Shown: positions 26,506 through 35,074, counted from the first letter of the stretch. The stretch is 64,000 nt of DNA from an uncultured Alistipes sp. (GCA_900550465.1 URSC01000013.1:1-64000), one strand, 5' to 3'. Made by a program: numbers and translations. The notes: generated by a model not told the origin, from the sequence alone.

Positions 26506-27465
26506 TTATTTGTCCATATTCAGGAGAATCTCTTTCAGGACGGTCTGCGCCGAGACTATGCGGTTGGCCGCCTCTGGGATGACTATCGAGCGTGGGCTCT
26601 CTATCACCTCATCGGTTACGATCATGTTCCTGCGCACCGGGAGGCAGTGCATGAACCAGGCATTGTCCGTGAGGGCCATCTTCGCGCTGTCTACTGTCCA
26701 GCTGCGGTCGGTGGACAGCACCTTGCCGTAATTGTCCCCGCTGTACGCCGCCCAGTTCTTGGCATAGATGAAATGGGCGCCCTCGAATGCCTTCCGCTGG
26801 TCGTACTCTATGACGGCCCCTGCGGTGAAGGCGGGGTCGAGCTCATATCCGCGGGGATGAGTTATGACAAATTCGTATCCGGTCATGCGGATTCCCTCCG
26901 CAAATGAGTTGGGAACGGCCTGTGGCAGGGCCTTGGGATGCGGGGCCCAGGTCATTACGATCTTCGGCCGCTCCACCTGCTTGTACTCCTCGATGGTAAT
27001 CAGGTCGGCGAATGTCTGGAGCGGATGCCTTGTCGCCGCCTCCATGCTTATGACAGGCTTGCCGGAGTATTTGATGAACTGGTTGAGAATGACTTCGTTG
27101 TAGTCGTCCTCCTTGCTCTCGAAGCGGGCAAATGAGCGCACGCCTATGATATCGCAGCAGCAGCCCATCACCGGAATTGCCTCTAACAGATGCTCCGGCT
27201 TGTCGCCGTCCATGACCACTCCGCGTTCGGTCTCGAGCTTCCAGGCTCCCTGGTTGATGTCCAGGACTATGACGTTCATGCCTAAGTTGAGGGCGGCTTT
27301 CTGGGTGCTGAGCCGGGTCCTGAGGCTGGAGTTGAAGAATATCATGAGCAGGGTCCTGTTCCGGCCGAGCTCCTGGTCGGCGTAGGGATGCTCCTTGACG
27401 TATTTTGCTTTGGTGCAGGCGGCTTTCAGATCGCCTATTTGCAGGATGGATGTAAATGTCTTCAT
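26506..27465 (-). CDS. argF': N-succinylornithine carbamoyltransferase
   Basis: A 319-residue transcarbamylase with the carbamoyl-phosphate loop FFNSSLRTRLS (about 43-53) and the HCLPVRRN ornithine-site motif near 273-280. It closely follows the Bacteroides succinylornithine transcarbamylase pattern (LDINQGAWKLE, MEAATRHPLQ). The residue known from structural work to separate succinylornithine enzymes (Pro90) from acetylornithine enzymes (Glu) is Pro90 here, in GDKPEHL. The step carbamoylates N-succinylornithine to N-succinylcitrulline. It has a classic start at 27465, 5 nt after the argD stop. Confidence 0.93.
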   Translation of the reverse strand: MKTFTSILQIGDLKAACTKAKYVKEHPYADQELGRNRTLLMIFFNSSLRTRLSTQKAALNLGMNVIVLDINQGAWKLETERGVVMDGDKPEHLLEAIPVMGCCCDIIGVRSFARFESKEDDYNEVILNQFIKYSGKPVISMEAATRHPLQTFADLITIEEYKQVERPKIVMTWAPHPKALPQAVPNSFAEGIRMTGYEFVITHPRGYELDPAFTAGAVIEYDQRKAFEGAHFIYAKNWAAYSGDNYGKVLSTDRSWTVDSAKMALTDNAWFMHCLPVRRNMIVTDEVIESPRSIVIPEAANRIVSAQTVLKEILLNMDK

Positions 27466-27469
27466 GGTT

Positions 27470-28618
27470 TTAATTTTTTTCGGTTGAGGTGAGTCTATGC
27501 CAGCTCTTCATGAATCCGGCGGCTGTCTCAAATGAAAGGGTGAGCGGAGGCAGGAGGCGTATGACGTCTGGTCCTGCCGCTCCGGTGAAAATATGCTCCC
27601 GCTCCAGGAGCATCTCCCTGAGTCCTGAGTATTGCGGCTTGAGCTGCAGTCCGATCATCAGGCCGCGGCCGCGGTATTGCTCTAAGGCGGGGTCGAGCTG
27701 TCCGGAGGGATGAAAGGCTTTCAGGAAATATTCTCCTTTCTTGGCGGCATTCTCCACTAAATGTTCGTTCTCGATGACATCGAGGACGGCCAGGGCTGCG
27801 GTGCAGGCGAGGTGATTGCCTCCGAAAGTGGTGCCGAGGAGGCCGTATGAGGGCTTTATCTCGGGGGAGATGATGACGCCTCCGATTGGGAAGCCGTTGG
27901 CCATGCCTTTGGCAGCGGTGACGATGTCCGCGCGGATGCCGGAGAACTGGTGGGCGAAGAACTTGCCTGTGCGGCCGTAGCCGGACTGTACCTCGTCCAC
28001 AATCAGCACAGCCCCGTATCTGCTGCACATCCGGCGGAGCTCCACGAGAAAAGCGTCATCCGGCATGTGTATTCCGGCCACGCCCTGTATCCCCTCAATG
28101 ATGACACCGGCATAGGTGCCGCGGGAGAGTTCCCGCTCCACAGCCTCCGTATCGTTGAGGGGAATGTATGTGACACTCTCCGCGGAGTTGAAGGAAGAGC
28201 GCAGCCCGGGGTTGTCGGTGACCGCCGCAGCTCCTGACGTCCTGCCGTGGAAAGATCCGGAGAAGGCGAGTATCCGGCTTTTTCCGGTATGGAAGGAGGC
28301 CAGTTTCAAGGCGTTCTCGTTGGCTTCGGCTCCGGAGTTGCAGAGGAAGAGGGAGTAGTCGTCATAGCCGCTGGCCCGGCCTATCCTGTGCGCCAGTTCC
28401 TTCTGAAGGGAATTCTGCACGGCGTTGGAGTAGAAGCCGAGTCTGGCAAGCTGTTCCGAAATCATTCTGATGTAATGCGGGTGACTGTGCCCGATGGATA
28501 TCACGGCATGGCCTCCGTACATGTCGGTATATTCGTTGCCGTCCTTGTCCCAGAGGGTGGTGTCTATCCCTCTGACGGGCTCGATGTCCCATAGTCTGTA
28601 TACTTTGAACAGGTCCAT
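27470..28618 (-). CDS. argD: N-acylornithine aminotransferase
   Basis: A 382-residue class III PLP aminotransferase that converts N-acylglutamate semialdehyde to N-acylornithine. SNAVQNSLQ, LCNSGAEANENALK, SFHGRTSGA, LIVDEVQSGYGRTGKF and the PLP-lysine segment TAAKGMANGFPIGG are all present. Acetyl versus succinyl substrate cannot be told from these motifs; the neighbour argues for succinyl. It lies 23 nt downstream of the argC stop and 4 nt upstream of argF'. Confidence 0.94.
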   Translation of the reverse strand: MDLFKVYRLWDIEPVRGIDTTLWDKDGNEYTDMYGGHAVISIGHSHPHYIRMISEQLARLGFYSNAVQNSLQKELAHRIGRASGYDDYSLFLCNSGAEANENALKLASFHTGKSRILAFSGSFHGRTSGAAAVTDNPGLRSSFNSAESVTYIPLNDTEAVERELSRGTYAGVIIEGIQGVAGIHMPDDAFLVELRRMCSRYGAVLIVDEVQSGYGRTGKFFAHQFSGIRADIVTAAKGMANGFPIGGVIISPEIKPSYGLLGTTFGGNHLACTAALAVLDVIENEHLVENAAKKGEYFLKAFHPSGQLDPALEQYRGRGLMIGLQLKPQYSGLREMLLEREHIFTGAAGPDVIRLLPPLTLSFETAAGFMKSWHRLTSTEKN

Positions 28619-28641
28619 ATAAATGCTGTTTAAACGTGGGG

Positions 28642-29613
28642 TTAAAATGCCGAGGGCTTCAGCCTCAGGCCGCAGTCCTCGGGAAGGGAGAACATCAGGT
28701 TCATATTCTGCACGGCCTGCCCGGCAGCCCCCTTCAGCAGATTGTCTATGACAGAGCTGATGTGGATGTATCCGTCGTGCAGTTCTGCGTGCAGCAGGGC
28801 CTTGTTGGTGTTGACCACTTCTTTCAGGGATACCGGCTCTGCGGAGTGGAATACGGACGGGGAAGAGGAGTAATAGTCCTCGAAGAGTCTTACGTAAGCC
28901 TCTTCCGTCATTCCTCCGGCAGCGCGGGTGTAGACGCTGGCGAAGATGCCGCGGGTGAAGTCTCCCCGGAATGGTACGAAGTTGACGGTCGGGATGCTGC
29001 CTGAGATGCTTCCGATATTTTTCCGGATCTCGGCGAGATGCTGGTGGGAGAAGAGTTTGTAGATGGAGAGGTTGTTGTCCCGGTAACTGAAATGGGTGGT
29101 CTCTCCGGGCTTTTTCCCTGCACCGGTGGAGCCGGTGACGGCGCTTGCGTGCACTTCGTCCCGGATCAGTCCGTTTGTCGCTAAGGGAAGCAGTGCCAGT
29201 TGGATGGCAGTGGCGAAGCAGCCGGGATTGGCGATATTTCCCGCACTGCGGATTTCCCCACGGGCACTCTCCGTGAGGCCGTAGACGAAGTGTCTGCCGG
29301 CATAGTCCGCATCGAGCCGGAAATCATTGCCAAGGTCGATGATCCTGCATCCGCTGCCTATGCTGTGGGTGTCGATGAACTCCCGCGAGAGGCCGTGTCC
29401 TAAGCAGAGAAATAGTACGTCCGGATCATTGAGCTCCGTCCCGAAGCACAGGTCAGTATCTCCTATGAGATCCCTGTGGACGGATGTCACGGGCTTTCCG
29501 TCGGCCGAGGTGGTGAGGACTGAGACGACATCCGCCTCGGGATGGTGGAGCAGTATCCTCAGCAGCTCTCCTCCGGTGTAGCCGGTACCTCCTGCTATAG
29601 CTGCGCGTATCAT
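28642..29613 (-). CDS. argC: N-acyl-gamma-glutamyl-phosphate reductase
   Basis: A 323-residue NADP-dependent reductase. AGGTGYTGGELLRIL is the Rossmann loop and NPGCFATAIQLALLPL holds the catalytic Cys; a second conserved region is VTGSTGAGKKPGETTHFSYRDNN. It converts the acylglutamyl phosphate to the semialdehyde. The start is 2 nt after the argG stop codon, so it is in the same operon. Confidence 0.95.
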   Translation of the reverse strand: MIRAAIAGGTGYTGGELLRILLHHPEADVVSVLTTSADGKPVTSVHRDLIGDTDLCFGTELNDPDVLFLCLGHGLSREFIDTHSIGSGCRIIDLGNDFRLDADYAGRHFVYGLTESARGEIRSAGNIANPGCFATAIQLALLPLATNGLIRDEVHASAVTGSTGAGKKPGETTHFSYRDNNLSIYKLFSHQHLAEIRKNIGSISGSIPTVNFVPFRGDFTRGIFASVYTRAAGGMTEEAYVRLFEDYYSSSPSVFHSAEPVSLKEVVNTNKALLHAELHDGYIHISSVIDNLLKGAAGQAVQNMNLMFSLPEDCGLRLKPSAF

Positions 29614-29615
29614 GG

Positions 29616-30824
29616 TCAGTCTGCTGTTTTTATGATATCGGTTCCGTTGACGCTGTAGTAGATCTTCAGCGGGTTGGCGAGCACCTTAGTGAATCCGACC
29701 ACGTCGGCGCCTGTGTAGGAGCGGTTGACCTCTCCGTAGGTGCCGAACTTAGAGTTCATAAGGTCGTGTGCGCTGCTGCATCCGAGTACGGAGAAGCTGT
29801 AGGGCCGCAGTCCGACTTCCACCTCTCCGCATACCTTCTGCTCCATGCTGTCCATCATGGCTTCCATGTCCCTCATGACAGGATCCAGGTACATGGCTTC
29901 ATGCATCTGCTGTCCGTACCAGCCGGCTATCTGATCCTTCCAGTAGAGCTGTCCCTTTGTGAGCACGTGCTTCTCGAGCAGATGGTGTGCCTTGATCAGA
30001 ATGAGAGGGGCTGCGGCCTCGAAAGCCACTCTTCCCTTTATGCCGATGATGGTGTCTCCGACATGGATGTCCCGTCCGATGCCGTAGGGGGCGGCTATAG
30101 CGTGCAGCTCCTTGATCAGCTCCACCGGGTCCATCTTCTTGCCGTTCAGGGATACCGGCTCGCCTTTTTCAAAACCGATGCGGACGTGTTCGCTGCCGTG
30201 CTTTGTCACCTGCACGGGATAGGCCTCCTCGGGAAGCCATCCGTCAGAGGTTAGGGTCTCCACGCCTCCTACGCTGGTGCCCCACAGACCCTGGTTGATG
30301 GAGTATCTGGATTTCTCCCATGAGTAGTCGAAGCCATGTGCGGCAAGATAGTCTATCTCTTCCTGACGGGTGAGGGTGTTCTCGCGTATGGGGGCGATAA
30401 TCCTGATATCGGGAGACAGGATTTCGAAGACGATGTCGAAGCGGACCTGGTCGTTCCCGGCTCCGGTGCTGCCGTGCGCTACGCTGCCTGCTCCTGTCCT
30501 GCGTACATGCCTGTACACCTCGAGGGCCTGGAATACTCTCTCGGAGCTGACGGAGAGGGGGTAGGTGGCGTTTTTGAGGATATTGCCGAAGATAAGATAC
30601 TTAAGCCCTTTTTCGTAATAGGTGTGCGAGGCGTCTACAGTTACGTGGGATGCGGCTCCCAATGCTATGGCCCTGGCCTCGATGTCCTTGACCTCGCTGT
30701 TGGAAAATCCGCCCGTATTGACCGTGATGGTATGGACCTCGAGGCCCTTTTCGTTTTTGAGATACGGGACACAGAAGGAAGTGTCCAGTCCGCCGCTGAA
30801 TGCGAGTACTACTTTACTGTTCAT
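29616..30824 (-). CDS. argG: Argininosuccinate synthase
   Basis: A 402-residue ATP-dependent ligase joining citrulline and aspartate. The P-loop-like ATP site is AFSGGLDTSF near residues 8-17; HGSTGAGNDQVRFD and the later GRDIHVGDTIIGIKGRV are family signatures. It is the second gene of the arginine operon and its first 11 nt overlap the GNAT gene. Confidence 0.95.
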   Translation of the reverse strand: MNSKVVLAFSGGLDTSFCVPYLKNEKGLEVHTITVNTGGFSNSEVKDIEARAIALGAASHVTVDASHTYYEKGLKYLIFGNILKNATYPLSVSSERVFQALEVYRHVRRTGAGSVAHGSTGAGNDQVRFDIVFEILSPDIRIIAPIRENTLTRQEEIDYLAAHGFDYSWEKSRYSINQGLWGTSVGGVETLTSDGWLPEEAYPVQVTKHGSEHVRIGFEKGEPVSLNGKKMDPVELIKELHAIAAPYGIGRDIHVGDTIIGIKGRVAFEAAAPLILIKAHHLLEKHVLTKGQLYWKDQIAGWYGQQMHEAMYLDPVMRDMEAMMDSMEQKVCGEVEVGLRPYSFSVLGCSSAHDLMNSKFGTYGEVNRSYTGADVVGFTKVLANPLKIYYSVNGTDIIKTAD

Positions 30825-31410
30825 GATGTCTGGTATTTTTTGGTTTTTTAAATAGATTTATCGTCCTGATACGGCTGTGTTCATCCGGATCGTAGAGCAG
30901 ACCGGTGCACAGACACATCCTGAAACCGTTTTTCTCCAGTATCGGATAATTCCTGCATCCCATGCATCCCTTCCAGAATTCGGGGTCGGAGGTGAGTTCT
31001 GAAAAGGGAACGGGTCTGAATCCCAGTCCGTGATTCATTCTCATTACTGCTGCGCCTGTAGTGATGCTGAAGATACTTGCGTATGGATAGAGCTCGCGCG
31101 AGAGCTGGAAGATTCTTTTCTTTATTCTTTTGGCAAGGCCCATCCCCCTGTACGGGTGTGCCACGATGAGGCCTGAGTTGGCTACATATCTTTTCCCTTC
31201 CCACGATTCTATGTAGGAGAAGCCGGCGAACTTACCGTCTTCCGTAACCGCGATTACGGCTTTCCCGGCCTTCATTTTCCCGATAATGTATTCGGGACTC
31301 CTCTTTGCGATGCCGGTCCCTCTTTCCTGTGCGGAAAGGTACATCTCATCGCATATTTCCTGTGAGAAACGGCAGTGACTGCTGTCAGCCACCATTACGT
31401 CAATTTTCAT
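30814..31410 (-). CDS. GNAT acyltransferase, probable N-acylglutamate synthase
   Basis: A 198-residue GNAT-fold protein with acyl-CoA loop HPYRGMGLAKRI (about 113-124) and a Cys-rich C-terminal part (KGCMGCRNYP, MCLCTG). As first gene of an arginine operon that lacks a classical argA or argJ, it is the best candidate for the first step, transfer of an acyl group from acetyl- or succinyl-CoA to glutamate. This function is inferred from context; I recall genetic work in B. thetaiotaomicron giving a similar protein this role. The ATG at 31410 is preferred to the in-frame start at 31461, which lies in the leader. Confidence 0.75.
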   Translation of the reverse strand: MKIDVMVADSSHCRFSQEICDEMYLSAQERGTGIAKRSPEYIIGKMKAGKAVIAVTEDGKFAGFSYIESWEGKRYVANSGLIVAHPYRGMGLAKRIKKRIFQLSRELYPYASIFSITTGAAVMRMNHGLGFRPVPFSELTSDPEFWKGCMGCRNYPILEKNGFRMCLCTGLLYDPDEHSRIRTINLFKKPKNTRHHEQ

Positions 31411-31648
31411 TTTTGAAATTATGTCTTTTATGGTGAATGTATACGAAGTCCCTAATGGCAAGACAAACCGTGATTGTCAATTGCAATCGGAATAGACCTC
31501 GCGATGTCTGAGGAAGTATGGAGGGGGTCCGTAAGCCGTTACCCTCCTAGATTCGGACGAGAGTACAGGTAGACTCCGCATGGCGCAGAATACGTCGTGC
31601 AGAGAAGTTGAATACTGATATGTTACCTGTATGAAGCATCATAAATTC
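31411..31648 (-). ncRNA. Structured leader of the arginine operon (candidate)
   Basis: The region between the proposed transcription start (about 31648) and the GNAT start is unusually long and structured. On the minus strand TACAGGTA (31631-31624) pairs with TACCTGTA (31571-31564). GTCCG (31558-31554) pairs with CGGAC (31531-31527), while GGAGGG (31547-31542) pairs with CCCTCC (31525-31520); the two stems interleave as an H-type pseudoknot. CCTC/GAGG (31513-31510, 31500-31497) and GATTG/CAATC (31488-31484, 31476-31472, followed by TTTGTCTT) give more hairpins. A 30-codon reading frame (31639-31547) holds four Arg codons. It could be a riboswitch or attenuator, but no known class is recognised. 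Confidence 0.45.
31547..31639 (-). CDS. Possible arginine leader peptide
   Basis: A 30-codon frame starting about 9 nt after the predicted transcription start. It encodes a peptide with Arg at 15, 16, 19 and 29 (SARRILRHAE). Its stop TAG overlaps the first G of the GGAGGG pseudoknot arm, so ribosome position could decide which structure forms. No ribosome-binding site is obvious and a frame this short can arise by chance. Confidence 0.25.
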   Translation of the reverse strand: MLHTGNISVFNFSARRILRHAESTCTLVRI

Positions 31649-31652
31649 ATTG

Positions 31653-31684
31653 CGAATTTACTGAATAATTTCAATAAAATGCAA
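31653..31684 (-). promoter_or_regulatory. Candidate arginine operon promoter with ARG-box-like repeat
   Basis: On the minus strand TTGC (31684-31681), a 20-bp spacer, and TAAATTCG (31660-31653), seven of eight matches to TAnnTTTG. Between the two elements TGAAATTATTCA (31662-31673 on the plus strand TGAATAATTTCA) is an inverted repeat resembling an ArgR operator half. A repressor bound there would block the promoter. Confidence 0.4.
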
Positions 31685-31703
31685 GGAATTTATTGAAAAA
31701 TTT

Positions 31704-32285
31704 TTAGAAGAGGGTCGCGATATTGGCCGTGAACAGTTTTACGGCGATGGCCAGAAGAATGATACCGAAGAACTTACGGAGGATATACACGCCTCCTTTA
31801 CCGAGGATTCGCTCGGCCAGATTCAGGTATCTGAGGACAAAATAGACAATCACCATATTGAGGATTATCGCCGTAATGATGTTCTCTACATGATACTCCG
31901 CTCTCAGGGAGAGCACAGTGGTGAGTGCTCCTGCTCCGGCAATGAGAGGGAAGATAATGGGAACAATGGTGGCGGAGCCTCCGGGACCGCTGTATTTGAA
32001 GATTTCGATATCCAGGATCATCTCGCATGCAAGGATCAGGATAATGATGGAGCCGGCCACGGCGAAGGACTGTATGTCCACGCCGAACAGGGACAGGACG
32101 GCATCTCCAAGGAAGAGGAAGAGCAGGAATATTATGGTCGAGAATATTGCGGCCTTGCCAGGTTCTACCTTGAGCCCTTTGTCCTTGAGTCCTATTATTA
32201 CAGGAGTGGAGCCGGTGATGTCTATCACGGCGAAGAGTACCATGAAGGCACTCAGTATTTCCTTTATGCTGAAATGAAGTTCCAT
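31704..32285 (-). CDS. MarC family integral membrane protein
   Basis: A 193-residue protein with six hydrophobic segments. Family marks are DITGSTPVIIGL near the N-terminus, the middle VAGSIIILILACEMI and PLIAGAGALTTVLSL, and the C-terminal KFFGIILLAIAVKLF. MarC proteins are inner-membrane proteins of unknown transport role; their early link to multiple antibiotic resistance was not upheld. A -7 box lies 4 nt before the start codon. Confidence 0.9.
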   Translation of the reverse strand: MELHFSIKEILSAFMVLFAVIDITGSTPVIIGLKDKGLKVEPGKAAIFSTIIFLLFLFLGDAVLSLFGVDIQSFAVAGSIIILILACEMILDIEIFKYSGPGGSATIVPIIFPLIAGAGALTTVLSLRAEYHVENIITAIILNMVIVYFVLRYLNLAERILGKGGVYILRKFFGIILLAIAVKLFTANIATLF

Positions 32286-32289
32286 GCCG

Positions 32290-32297
32290 CAAAAGTA
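32290..32297 (-). promoter_or_regulatory. -7 box next to the marC-like start
   Basis: On the minus strand TACTTTTG matches TAnnTTTG exactly and ends 4 nt before ATG 32285. TTTC is in the -33 position after 19 bp. A leaderless transcript is likely. Confidence 0.6.
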
Positions 32298-32328
32298 AGA
32301 AAAATGCCAGTGATTTGAAAATAATTGC

Positions 32329-32336
32329 TATATTTG
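32329..32336 (+). promoter_or_regulatory. -7 box for the Hc1-like gene
   Basis: TATATTTG matches TAnnTTTG exactly, 29 nt upstream of the start at 32366. No clear -33 element at the usual distance. Confidence 0.5.
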
Positions 32337-32365
32337 ACCCCAAATCAATTTTACAAACAAAAAAT

Positions 32366-32539
32366 ATGAAAGAACTTATTGAAAAGATCAATGCGGAAAT
32401 TGAGAATTTCCAGAAAGACGCAGCAGCACAACTTGAAAAGGGAAACAAGGCAGCCGGTACACGCGCCCGCAAGGCTTCCCTCGAACTGACCAAGCTGTTC
32501 AAGGATTTCAGAAAGGAGTCAATAGATTTCTCGAAATAA
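32366..32539 (+). CDS. Histone H1-like (Hc1 family) small basic protein
   Basis: A 57-residue protein rich in Lys, Arg, Ala and Glu, with KELIEKINAEIENFQKDA followed by GNKAAGTRARKASLELTKLFKDFRK. This fits the Hc1-like proteins of Bacteroidota, small nucleoid proteins related to chlamydial histone H1-like protein. It has its own promoter and terminator. The ATG at 32366 begins the usual N-terminus. DNA binding is inferred from family, not from visible motifs. Confidence 0.85.
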   Translation: MKELIEKINAEIENFQKDAAAQLEKGNKAAGTRARKASLELTKLFKDFRKESIDFSK

Positions 32540-32581
32540 TCAATTTCAGTATTTTCCCCCAGAATGAAGGAGCGGTTCCGC

Positions 32582-32600
32582 AGAGCGGTCCCGCTCTTTT
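32582..32600 (+). terminator. Intrinsic terminator, possibly bidirectional
   Basis: AGAGCG, loop GTCC, CGCTCT then TTTT. It lies 43 nt after the Hc1-like stop. On the opposite strand it follows the stop codon of the convergent lipoprotein gene directly, although the T-run there is weak. Confidence 0.65.
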
Positions 32601-33031
32601 CAGTTTTCTTCTCTGCTTATGATGATGCCGGTGAGTGTCTCAGGGCTCCACAGCCACAGCTTGTCCGTTTCAATCCTGGAGCACTCGAGCCGGTTCATGG
32701 ACGAGATGAGCTCTCCCGGACTGCGGTAGTCTATGGAGGTGGTGATGTGTACTCCGGCGCCCTGAGGTATGGCGTCCAGAGTGATGTTGAGGCATGTGTC
32801 CTGGATGTCTGTCTGGATACGGTACTGGATGCGGGAGGTGTTGACCGCTTTCTGGTGCCGCCTGCTGTCGAATACAAAGAGGCTTTCACCCCTGCGGTAT
32901 ATGCCTTCCCTGGTCTCGAGCAGGAAACTCTCTTTTTCCGGGGAGTCAATCTCGATTACCAGGTCCCTGCATGAGCAGATGCAGAGCAGGGATGCGGCCA
33001 GCATCAGTATGGCGGAAGTATTTCTACTCAT
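32600..33031 (-). CDS. Small predicted lipoprotein
   Basis: A 143-residue protein with a lipoprotein signal (lipobox ICSC, Cys near residue 21). The mature part is mostly beta-rich by pattern, with YRIQTDIQDTCLNITL and GVHITTSIDYRSPGE; no family is recognised. The start at 33031 overlaps the M6 protease stop by 8 nt (ATGAGTAG); upstream starts at 33040 and 33058 would give longer overlaps. Being coupled to the protease gene suggests a joint role at the cell surface. Confidence 0.65.
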   Translation of the reverse strand: MSRNTSAILMLAASLLCICSCRDLVIEIDSPEKESFLLETREGIYRRGESLFVFDSRRHQKAVNTSRIQYRIQTDIQDTCLNITLDAIPQGAGVHITTSIDYRSPGELISSMNRLECSRIETDKLWLWSPETLTGIIISREEN

Positions 33032-35069
33032 ATTCCTCATCTTCTCTAAGTGCGTCATTGACAGTTATCGTGCGGGTAATCTTCTCGCTGCTTCCATCGG
33101 AGGAGTAGCTCAGGACGGCCTCTATCTTATATGTGCCGACCTGTCTCAGGACGTAGGTGTCGGAGTTGATGCGGTCTCCGTTCACGAACCATTCGGTCGA
33201 TGCGAGAGTCTCGGTGATGTTGTTGATTACCAGTCTGAGGGTGTCTCCGGTGGTGTACCTTCTCTTAAGTGAGAGGTAGGGATATGGAGATGACAGCGCT
33301 TCGGTGGAGAACCGGACCCTTACGGTGTCTCCGTTGCCGTGCAGGCCTATGTGCCACAGCCTGCAGATGTATTCGGTATTGGGTACCAGCCCCTCGAACG
33401 TGTAGCTTCTCGTGTCAGAAGTAGCGGATGCAGAGGGCTGTCCGCTTCCGGCGACTTTCCATTCCAGTCCCCAGGTGTAGCTGCCCGGCCTGCCGCAGCT
33501 CCATTGCAGCAGGGCCTTGTTCTGCCAGGCTTCTATGCGGCAGTTTACAGGAGTCAGCAACACTTCGGAACTGTCCTCCTCCACCTGAAATGTGATAGCG
33601 TTTCCCGAGACTGTTATATCCGTGATCTTCAATCCTGCGGGAGTTCCGTCCCATGCAATCAGAGCCGGGTCGCCGGCCGCGGAAAATTCGGTGATCCCGG
33701 CCTGTCCCGGGAAGAACACCTGGCTGATGTGCATCGCCTGGGGATAGGCCTCCACCAGATCCGCGCACTGGTGCATGGCGTATGCGTTGACAAGATTGGT
33801 GCTCCATCGTACCGATGCCGTGATGTCTCCTGCTATATTGTCCGAACGGTCAATATGATAGACAGCCATGCCCGAGCCTTCTATGTAGGCGTCCCATCCG
33901 CTTTCGGTGCGGTGCTCCAGAAGGTAGTATTCCCCTGGTGTGGACGTGTTTATACGGACAGCCCAGCCGCATTCATGGATGGGAGGGAGGCTTACGGAAG
34001 TACCGGCTGCCGCATCTTTGTACGTCAGGATTCCGGCCTGCTCGCGGTCGATGGCGCAGAAGTACGGCGGGGTGCGTCCGGAGTTATTGTAGTTTCCCTC
34101 GTCCATCAGAGAGAGCCTGCCCCACAGGCAGCTGCTCATCCCTCCACTGCCGTAGTCCGTGTCGTAGAGGTCCGTAAGGCCCAGAAAATGGCCGAACTCA
34201 TGGCAGAATGTGCCTATTCCGGCCGGGATGGCGCTTCCTTCCATTCCCAGGTCGCTGCCGCTCAGTTCAGATGCGCAGCTGACGAGGCCTATTCTCACCC
34301 CTTTGATACGGATGCCTTCCGAGGACATGCTGCAGGTCTGCGGCCAGATGGTGTTGTCGTCTCCGCTTTCTGCCTCATTGTATCCTGCCAGATAGAAGAA
34401 TATGTAGTCTACCGTTCCGTCACCGTCCATGTCGTAGGAAGGGAAGTCTACGGATGCCGCTGCCAGGGAGCATGCTTCCTGAACAAGTTCTGTAAGACGG
34501 ACATCGTATGTGATTACCGGCGGGGTGGAGACGTCATTCTCTCCGTAGTGGATGTAGGACTTGCCCAGACGTACCGGTGACGCTACGTCGAAAGTGAAGG
34601 TATAGCCGGGCATGTTGGCCTCGAAATAGTCCTTTGCCGATCCTGTGCCTCCGTTCGCGGAGTAACCGGGAGCGTTCAGCATGTCGTGAAAATGCGTGGC
34701 GGGATCTGTCACTGAGAAACTTCTGTCTGCGAATTCCACAGGTATGACGAGGGCTCTTATGTCCTTTCCGCCCGTGACGGCCGCAGCCCGTGCCCTTATG
34801 GCACCGGATGCTCTCATGCTGTTCTGTCTCTGTATCACGGCCGGACCGGGCGTCATGATCTCTGCCTGCCTGAAGTATCCGTCACTGCTGCGGGCGACAG
34901 TCCTGCCGTCGGCCGTGACGGTGTAGCGGTGGAACTCATCCCCTTTGATAAAGACGGTTATGAGGCTGCCGTCAGGTTGTCTTAACGTGACGGGCCATGG
35001 GGGTGCTTTCACGGCTGTGGCCGTGCCGATGGCTGCAAGGAGGAAAAATATGAGGCAGATTGGACGCAT
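33024..35069 (-). CDS. M6 family metalloprotease with C-terminal surface domains
   Basis: A 681-residue secreted protein: signal peptide (first 20 residues), N-terminal propeptide-like region, and a catalytic M6 (immune inhibitor A-like) domain with zinc motif HEFGH at 290-294 followed by GLTDLYD and the Met-turn-like SLMDEG. After about residue 500 come fibronectin-III-like (about 508-600) and Ig-like (about 610-675) domains. M6 enzymes degrade host or environmental proteins. It has no type IX sorting domain that I can see at the end. The small lipoprotein gene follows with overlap. Confidence 0.88.
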   Translation of the reverse strand: MRPICLIFFLLAAIGTATAVKAPPWPVTLRQPDGSLITVFIKGDEFHRYTVTADGRTVARSSDGYFRQAEIMTPGPAVIQRQNSMRASGAIRARAAAVTGGKDIRALVIPVEFADRSFSVTDPATHFHDMLNAPGYSANGGTGSAKDYFEANMPGYTFTFDVASPVRLGKSYIHYGENDVSTPPVITYDVRLTELVQEACSLAAASVDFPSYDMDGDGTVDYIFFYLAGYNEAESGDDNTIWPQTCSMSSEGIRIKGVRIGLVSCASELSGSDLGMEGSAIPAGIGTFCHEFGHFLGLTDLYDTDYGSGGMSSCLWGRLSLMDEGNYNNSGRTPPYFCAIDREQAGILTYKDAAAGTSVSLPPIHECGWAVRINTSTPGEYYLLEHRTESGWDAYIEGSGMAVYHIDRSDNIAGDITASVRWSTNLVNAYAMHQCADLVEAYPQAMHISQVFFPGQAGITEFSAAGDPALIAWDGTPAGLKITDITVSGNAITFQVEEDSSEVLLTPVNCRIEAWQNKALLQWSCGRPGSYTWGLEWKVAGSGQPSASATSDTRSYTFEGLVPNTEYICRLWHIGLHGNGDTVRVRFSTEALSSPYPYLSLKRRYTTGDTLRLVINNITETLASTEWFVNGDRINSDTYVLRQVGTYKIEAVLSYSSDGSSEKITRTITVNDALREDEEYE

Positions 35070-35074
35070 TTTTC

